This document shows positions 33,130 to 37,017 of a DNA stretch of 37,017 nt, piece after piece. The DNA is taken from NCBI GenBank assembly GCA_021818285.1, contig JAKAEO010000013.1, forward strand, positions 1 to 37,017. Direction: 5' to 3'. The position numbers and the translations under genes are program-made. Position 1 is the first letter of the stretch. Each line of letters begins with the position of its first letter. The stretch comes from Myxococcales bacterium (GTDB lineage: Bacteria > Myxococcota > Myxococcia > Myxococcales > Anaeromyxobacteraceae). The notes under the pieces are model-generated. The model was not told the origin of the DNA. It did no database searches and worked only from the letters and a program-made list of their open reading frames with translations.

Positions 33130-33192
33130 GTTCGTGCGCGTCGGCAGGGGCCCGGGCGCGCAAATCCTCGAAGGCCACGCGGCAGGAGGAGG

Positions 33193-33208
33193 TGGCACGT
33201 CCGATGCT
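33193..33208 (+). promoter_or_regulatory. Sigma54 promoter of the CxxxCxC/CxxC cassette
   Basis: TGGCACG (33193-33199), TCCG, ATGCT (33204-33208): the -24 block is a perfect consensus and GG-N10-GC spacing holds (GC at 33206-33207). The start codon is 74 bases downstream. Confidence 0.72.
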
Positions 33209-33281
33209 CCGGAGGGTGCTCGTCCACCGCGAGCGCTCCGGCCGCCCGCGCTGGCGTACCCACCGTCCGGAAGAGGTCCCC

Positions 33282-33509
33282 ATGCGCACCACCAGCCGTG
33301 TCCTCGGAATCGCCGCCCTGCTCGCCGCGCCGCTCCTGGCCCTCGCGGACCCCGCCGGCGCGCCGAAGGCCAATCCCTCCCCGCGGGCCCAGAAGGCCGA
33401 GCGCGCTCCTTGCCCGGTGGCGTGCGACTGCGCCGGGCGCGCCGGCGCGAAGTCCGCACCGGTGGCCGACGCGACCGACTGGGTGCAGCGGCTCCAGACC
33501 GTGCCGTGA
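33282..33509 (+). CDS. Small secreted CxxxCxC protein
   Basis: A 75-residue protein with a clear signal peptide (residues 1-22, cleaved at ALAD). The mature 50 residues contain CPVACDC: Cys44, Cys48 and Cys50 in CxxxCxC spacing, and end with DWVQRLQTVP. CutF of Rhodobacter capsulatus carries the same Cys spacing in a copper-responsive leader frame, but no wider similarity is claimed. The ATG follows GAAGAGG at a fair distance. A sigma54 promoter and 17-bp element lie upstream. The CxxC protein gene starts 125 bp downstream on the same strand and is probably in the same transcript. It may bind Cu+ or act in thiol chemistry. Confidence 0.66.
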   Translation: MRTTSRVLGIAALLAAPLLALADPAGAPKANPSPRAQKAERAPCPVACDCAGRAGAKSAPVADATDWVQRLQTVP

Positions 33510-33634
33510 CGCTCGCGGTGGCGGGACCTCGGGCGGGTGCAGTGCAAGGGGCCCGCGCGGGCATGAGGTGCCGTGCCGCGTCGCGCCTCCGGGGGGGCGA
33601 CGACGGTTCGGATTCTGGGTTCGCGGGAGGCGCC

Positions 33635-34111
33635 ATGAGCGAAGGCGATGCGATGACGCTGGCGGCGCTCCGCGGGATCGTCGAGGCGCGCCGGATCTTC
33701 TACGAGCTCGCGCCGGAGATCGCGCTCCTGGGGGAGGAGCGCTGGCCCGTGGGGTACGAGCTGAAGCTCTGGGCCGCCCATGAGAAGGGCGCCCGGGCGC
33801 TGCCTGGCTGCCGGAAGTGCCAGGACATCGTGGAGGACCTGCGGCGGATCGCCGCCTGGCTGACCGGACCCGGAGGGCGCGATTCGGCTTGGGAGCTGCA
33901 ACCCTTCGACCGGGCGCTGTACGACTCGAGGCAATTCCAGGGCACGGACGAGATCGACCTGTCCCTGCGCCTGTTCCACTGGTCGGGCGCCATGGGCCGC
34001 GAGGTCCGCGCCCAGCGCTGCCTCCGGGAAATGCGCCGGAGGCTGGCCCAGCTCGGCATCGCCGAGGGAATCTGGCACCCGGCGAGCGCCGGGCCCCATG
34101 CGCACGGTTGA
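33635..34111 (+). CDS. Unknown CxxC protein, paralog A
   Basis: A 158-residue cytoplasmic protein of unrecognised family. Start ATG 33635 follows GGGAGG. Key block: YELKLWAAHEKGARALPGCRKC with a CxxC (Cys58-Cys61 region), then WELQPFDRALYDSRQF, DEIDLSLRLFHW and the helix QRCLREMRRRLAQLGIAEGIW. The gene at 34178-34642 encodes a clear paralog with the same blocks in the same order. One CxxC plus a nearby invariant His (WAAH) could bind a metal or act in redox. It lies 125 bp after the CxxxCxC gene and is convergent with the paralog, 66 bp apart. Confidence 0.72.
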   Translation: MSEGDAMTLAALRGIVEARRIFYELAPEIALLGEERWPVGYELKLWAAHEKGARALPGCRKCQDIVEDLRRIAAWLTGPGGRDSAWELQPFDRALYDSRQFQGTDEIDLSLRLFHWSGAMGREVRAQRCLREMRRRLAQLGIAEGIWHPASAGPHAHG

Positions 34112-34113
34112 AC

Positions 34114-34158
34114 GCCTTCCGGGCGCCGGGGCCGGGTCCCCGGACGAAGGCCGGAGGC
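34114..34158. terminator. Hairpin between the two convergent CxxC genes
   Basis: Inner stem CCGGGG (34126-34131) / CCCCGG (34138-34143). An outer pairing GCCTTCCGG (34114-34122) with CCGGAGGC (34151-34158) has one unpaired base. Position between convergent stops suggests a two-way terminator, but there is no T-run. Confidence 0.42.
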
Positions 34159-34177
34159 GCTCCCGCCCCCGCCGCCG

Positions 34178-34642
34178 TCAGAAGTCGCTGGGGCGCCAGC
34201 CGCCGAGGAACACGCCCAGGAACTCGAGACGCGAGCGGATCTCCCGCAGGAGGCGGTCGGCCTGTGCGAGGCCGGACGGGTCGGCTGCGTCCCCGATGCG
34301 GATGGTCAGATCGACCTCGTCGCGGCCCCACCGGTCCGACGCGAACAGGCGGCCGTCGAACGGGAGGATCCAGGCCGCTGGCCTCACTCCAGCGGGGGGA
34401 AGGGCGAAGGACGCGATGGCAACCAGATCCTGGTGGATGGCCTGGCACAGCGTGCAAGAGGGGCGCGGCGAGGTCGACCTCCGATGCGCGCCCCAGAGCA
34501 TGAGGTCGGCGCCCACCCTGACCTTTCGCCCGTCGGTCTCCACGACCCTCGGCTCCACCTCCAGGTACGCGCGGTGCTTCCGCACCAGCTCGCGCAGGCC
34601 GGCGACATCGCCCACGGCGTCGATGCGTTCCTCGGGGACCAT
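34178..34642 (-). CDS. Unknown CxxC protein, paralog B
   Basis: A 154-residue protein paralogous to the product of 33635-34111. Shared blocks in order: GLRELV / ALRGIV, ADLMLWGAH / YELKLWAAH, CTLC / CRKC, LVAIA / LRRIA, WILPFDGRLFASD / WELQPFDRALYDS, DEVDLTIRI / DEIDLSLRL, ADRLLREIRSRLEFLG / AQRCLREMRRRLAQLG. It has no signal peptide. ATG 34642 has AAGGAGG upstream. It is 61 bp downstream of the secreted protein gene at 34704-35183 and probably shares its transcript. The duplication in convergent orientation, each behind a secreted protein gene and 17-bp element, is noteworthy. Function unknown. Confidence 0.72.
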   Translation of the reverse strand: MVPEERIDAVGDVAGLRELVRKHRAYLEVEPRVVETDGRKVRVGADLMLWGAHRRSTSPRPSCTLCQAIHQDLVAIASFALPPAGVRPAAWILPFDGRLFASDRWGRDEVDLTIRIGDAADPSGLAQADRLLREIRSRLEFLGVFLGGWRPSDF

Positions 34643-34703
34643 GGCTTGCCTCCTTCCTGAACCACTTGCGCGGCGGCGGACGGCCGGACGCCGGGGCGGG
34701 GTG

Positions 34704-35183
34704 CTATCGCCCCGCGTCCGGCCCGAGCAGCCGGGCCCTCGCGAAGATCTCGGGGCCGGCGCCGGCGTAGTCGCTCCAGAGCTGGACCCGTACCTCCTGG
34801 CCGGCCGGCTCGACGCGGACCCGAGTCCCCTGGACCGCGAGCGGGCAGCCCTCCGGTGCCGGGTGGACCGAGCAGCGCGCGATCTGGCAACGGAAGGCCC
34901 GCTGCAGCCAGTCGGTCTCCACCCCGGGCCCGGCTCGGACCAGCAGCGTGGCGCCGGAGAGCTGGCGGCCCGAGCGCAGGTGCTGGTAGAGCGGGGAAAC
35001 GGACACCACCGCCTCGCGGGGGATCGGGAAGGACGGCGTGGGCGGGACCCCGGCGCAGGTGGTCGCCTCGTCGTCGGTGGACTGGCCCCGCTGTGGCCCT
35101 CGTGCGGCGGCGACGACGGGCGGGAGCATCAAGCTCGAGGCGAGGAGGGCTGCGGCGGTGGAGCGGATTCCGTGCGGGGACAT
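34704..35183 (-). CDS. Secreted Cys-containing protein of uncharacterised family
   Basis: A 159-residue periplasmic protein. Signal peptide 1-26 (LMLPPVVAAARG). The mature domain includes VVSVSPLYQHLRSGRQLSGATLLVRAGPGVETDWLQRAFRCQIARC, then CPLAVQGTRVRVEPAGQEVRVQLWSDYAGAGPEIFARARLL. That architecture (LYxxLR, the GATLLVRA strand, TDWLQRxxxCxxA, CPLxVxG, C-terminal helix) is seen in a family of uncharacterised periplasmic proteins beside metal or arsenic resistance genes. I know of no function. Cys include CAG, CQIARC and the CPL Cys. A 17-bp element at 35337 and weak sigma54 candidate at 35254 lie upstream. The end of the second activator gene is 176 bp away on the same strand. Confidence 0.76.
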   Translation of the reverse strand: MSPHGIRSTAAALLASSLMLPPVVAAARGPQRGQSTDDEATTCAGVPPTPSFPIPREAVVSVSPLYQHLRSGRQLSGATLLVRAGPGVETDWLQRAFRCQIARCSVHPAPEGCPLAVQGTRVRVEPAGQEVRVQLWSDYAGAGPEIFARARLLGPDAGR

Positions 35184-35239
35184 GAGTGCCTCCTGCGGCG
35201 GACGGCGCGCACCGCCGTCGGCCGGGCAAGGGGATCTGA

Positions 35240-35254
35240 TTCATCTCGCGTGCC
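35240..35254 (-). promoter_or_regulatory. Weak sigma54-like promoter before the 35183 gene
   Basis: Minus strand GGCACG (35254-35249), CGAG, ATGAA (35244-35240). The -24 block is good and the -12 has GA in place of GC. The gene starts 57 bases downstream. Confidence 0.4.
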
Positions 35255-35328
35255 GGCGGTCGCGTGGACGGAGGCCAGGCATCCCAGCCACTTGCGCGGG
35301 TCCCCGCCATCGGCTCCCGGCGGCGCCC

Positions 35329-35353
35329 GTGACCCTGTGACGGGTCCGGGCAC
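35329..35353. promoter_or_regulatory. Degenerate 17-bp element, putative activator-binding site 4, with GTGAC direct repeat
   Basis: GTGACGGGTCCGGGCAC (35337-35353) matches site 1 at 14 of 17 positions. It overlaps a second layout GTGACCCTGTGAC (35329-35341), like that at 24524. The centre of the 17-mer is 91 bp from the -24 GG at 35254. It ends 5 bp from the stop codon of the second activator gene. Confidence 0.48.
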
Positions 35354-35358
35354 ATCCT

Positions 35359-36756
35359 CTAGTCTCGGCGGCGGAAGTCGTCCGAGCGGAGGCCGAAGCG
35401 CTTCAGGAGGCGGTGCAGGCTCTCCCGCTCCATCCCGGCGCGGGCCGCGGCCTGGGTGACGTTGCCCTGGAACTCGCGCAGCAGGGCGACGAGGTAGTCG
35501 CGGGAGATGCGGTCGCGCGCCAGCTCGACGGCGTCGCGGAAGGGCATCTTGGCCAGTTCCTCCGCCGGGAGCGACCCCTCCTGGAGCCCCTTCACCTCGG
35601 GGGGCAGGTCCCTGAGCGCGATACGCTTCCCCTTCGCCACCGCCACCGCCCGCTCGACGGCGTTCTCCAGCTCGCGGACGTTCCCGGGCCAGGGGTAGCC
35701 GGTGAGGGCGCGCAGGGCGTCGGGCTCCAGGCCCTCCACCTCGCGCCGGAAGGCGCGGGCGTGCTTCTCCAGGAAGTGGGCGGCGAGCAGCGGAACGTCC
35801 TCGCGCCGCTCCCGCAGCGGCGGGAGCAGGACCGGGAAGACGTGGAGCCGGTAGAAGAGGTCCTCGCGGAAGCGGCCGGCGCGGGCCTCCTCCTTGAGGT
35901 CTCGGTGGGTCGCGGCGATGACCCGCACGTCCACCTTGGTGGCGCGGTTGTCGCCGACGCGCCGGACCTCCCGCTCCTGGAGCACCCGGTTCAGCTTCAC
36001 CTGGGTGGGCAGCGGCAGCTCGCCCACCTCGTCGAGGAAGAGGGTGCCGCCGTCCGCCTCGGCGAAGAGCCCCGCCTTGTCGGCGGTGGCCCCGGTGAAG
36101 CTGCCGCGGGCGTGGCCGAAGAGCTCGCTCTCCACCAGCTCCGCCGGCAGCGCGCCGCAGTTCACCGGCACGAAGCGCCGCGCCTTGCGGGCGCTGTGGA
36201 AGTGGATGGCCCGCGCCGCCAGCTCCTTCCCGGTGCCGGTCTCGCCGCCGAGCAGCACGGTGATGTCCAGGCCCGCCGCCTGCTCCAGCAGGTCGAAGAC
36301 CTCGCGCATCCGCGGGCTCTTCCCGATGAGGTTGTGGAAGGCGTAGACGCCCTCCAGCTCCTTGCGCAGCGAGGCGGCCTGGCGCTTCAGGCGGCGCCGC
36401 TCCAGGGCCCGCGCCACCACCAGCCCCGCTGCGTCGGGGTCGAAGGGCTTCTGCAGGTAGTCGTAGGCCCCGCGCTTCATCGCCTCCACCGCGTCCTGCA
36501 CCGTGGCGTAGCCCGTCATCATCACCACCTCGGTGTCGGGCGCGCGGCTCTTCACCGCGGAGAGCACCTCGAACCCGTCGGCCCCCGGCATCTTGATGTC
36601 GGTGACCACCACGTCGAACTCCTGGGTGGCGACGAGCGACAGGGCCCGGGCGCCGTCGGCCGCGGTGGTGAGCTGGTACTCCTCGCCGAGGATCCGCGCG
36701 AAGAGGCCCAGCATGTTCTCCTTGTCGTCCACCACCAGGACGCGGGCGCGCTCCAT
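35359..36756 (-). CDS. NtrC-type sigma54-dependent response regulator (second)
   Basis: A 465-residue activator. The receiver has phospho-acceptor Asp53 (VTDIKMPGADG) and Lys104-region LQKPF. The AAA+ domain has Walker A GGETGTGKE, the sigma54 loop GSFTGA (Ser variant of GAFTGA, common), Walker B GGTLFLDEVGE and FREDLFYRLHVF. The Fis-type helix-turn-helix at the end is NVTQAAARAGMERESLHRLLKRFGL. It differs strongly in the DNA-binding part from the activator at 22471, so they should bind different sites. The kinase gene ends 2 bp upstream, giving a coupled pair. Site 4 (35337) lies just downstream. The 17-bp elements are possible targets, by proximity only. Confidence 0.93.
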   Translation of the reverse strand: MERARVLVVDDKENMLGLFARILGEEYQLTTAADGARALSLVATQEFDVVVTDIKMPGADGFEVLSAVKSRAPDTEVVMMTGYATVQDAVEAMKRGAYDYLQKPFDPDAAGLVVARALERRRLKRQAASLRKELEGVYAFHNLIGKSPRMREVFDLLEQAAGLDITVLLGGETGTGKELAARAIHFHSARKARRFVPVNCGALPAELVESELFGHARGSFTGATADKAGLFAEADGGTLFLDEVGELPLPTQVKLNRVLQEREVRRVGDNRATKVDVRVIAATHRDLKEEARAGRFREDLFYRLHVFPVLLPPLRERREDVPLLAAHFLEKHARAFRREVEGLEPDALRALTGYPWPGNVRELENAVERAVAVAKGKRIALRDLPPEVKGLQEGSLPAEELAKMPFRDAVELARDRISRDYLVALLREFQGNVTQAAARAGMERESLHRLLKRFGLRSDDFRRRD

Positions 36757-36758
36757 GA

Positions 36759-37017
36759 TCAGGCCCTCCCCTGCGGGCGCGGCAGGCGGAGCGTGAAGCG
36801 GGCGCCTCCGCGGGGCGCGCCGTCCACGTCGATGGAGCCGCCATGGGCCCTGGCGATGGCCAGCGACACCGCCAGCCCCAGGCCGGTCCCGTGGTCCTTG
36901 GTGGTGAAGAAGGGCTCGAAGAGCCGCTCGCGCGCGCCGGGGGAGACGCCCGGCCCCGAGTCGGCGACCGCGACCTCAACCGAGTCGCAGTCGCCGGAGA
37001 GCCGGAGGTCCACCCGG
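36759..37017 (-). CDS. Sensor histidine kinase, C-terminal end (cut by window edge)
   Basis: About 85 codons of the ATPase domain are visible and the start lies beyond the window. D/G1 box VADSGPGVSPGARERLFEPFFTTKDHGTGLGLAVS carries the G1 and G2 motifs, followed by HGGSIDVDGAPRGGARFTLRLPRP. It stops 2 bp before the start of the adjacent activator gene, so it is surely the cognate kinase. The sensor part cannot be read. Confidence 0.9.
   Translation of the reverse strand, partial: RVDLRLSGDCDSVEVAVADSGPGVSPGARERLFEPFFTTKDHGTGLGLAVSLAIARAHGGSIDVDGAPRGGARFTLRLPRPQGRA

Overview
The window is about 37 kb of very GC-rich DNA with dense coding on both strands. Gene content points to a deltaproteobacterium / Myxococcota, most like an Anaeromyxobacter-type organism. 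The pointers are two NtrC-type sigma54 activators with sensor kinases, a six-repeat Cys-rich lipoprotein of a myxobacterial kind, TPR proteins, and many small secreted proteins. The taxon is an inference from gene style, not from a marker gene. No rRNA, tRNA, CRISPR array, transposase or phage gene was seen.

Layout. (1) 1-4789, minus: alpha-glucan use, with a GH13 amylase lipoprotein, an MsmK/UgpC-type ATPase, a sugar-binding protein and a membrane protein cut by the window edge (probably the permease). (2) 4992-8031: Cys-rich repeat lipoprotein, MobA-like protein, a TPR protein with a probable leaderless GTG start, and fabI. (3) 8073-9742: a cupredoxin with a sigma54-type promoter, and a DmeF-like cation efflux protein. 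(4) 9935-12879: a reactive-sulfur operon (OsmC-like, DsrE-like, cysteine desulfurase, ArsR-rhodanese fusion). Its promoter overlaps a 26-bp inverted repeat that is probably the ArsR operator. (5) 12780-18245, minus: an assimilatory sulfur operon (OsmC-like, YeiH, an unknown 77-aa protein, CysG, siroheme sulfite/nitrite reductase). It is preceded by a short reading frame with three consecutive Cys codons, followed by hairpins. This looks like a cysteine-responsive attenuator, probably translated leaderless. (6) 18356-23808, plus: sigma54 promoter with two tandem palindromes, then a Met/Gly/His-rich secreted protein, a TPR protein, a TPR plus beta-barrel outer-membrane protein, a histidine kinase and an NtrC-type activator. 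(7) 23899-32007, minus: a His/Met-rich membrane protein with its own sigma54 promoter, and a seven-gene run ending in CzcC, CzcB and CzcA, starting with a CxCxHxMxM protein and including a membrane-anchored cytochrome c. (8) 32259-35183: a putative lipoprotein and two convergent cassettes, each a secreted protein followed by one of two paralogous CxxC proteins of unknown family. (9) 35359-37017, minus: a second NtrC-type activator and the C-terminus of its kinase.

How it fits together. Sigma54-type promoters (GG-N10-GC) stand in front of at least four metal- or thiol-flavoured envelope genes at 8161, 18435, 24362 and 33194, with two weaker candidates at 32066 and 35254. Four of these six have a related 17-bp element (GTGACC-N5-GGxxAC type) centred 73-93 bp upstream of the -24 GG. 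The region therefore reads as an enhancer-controlled envelope metal-stress regulon next to two candidate activators. It is comparable in logic to ZraSR/ZraP but has different effectors. The sulfur blocks (4) and (5) form a second theme: persulfide sensing by ArsR-rhodanese, and cysteine supply sensed by the poly-Cys leader. All regulatory assignments are read from sequence patterns only.
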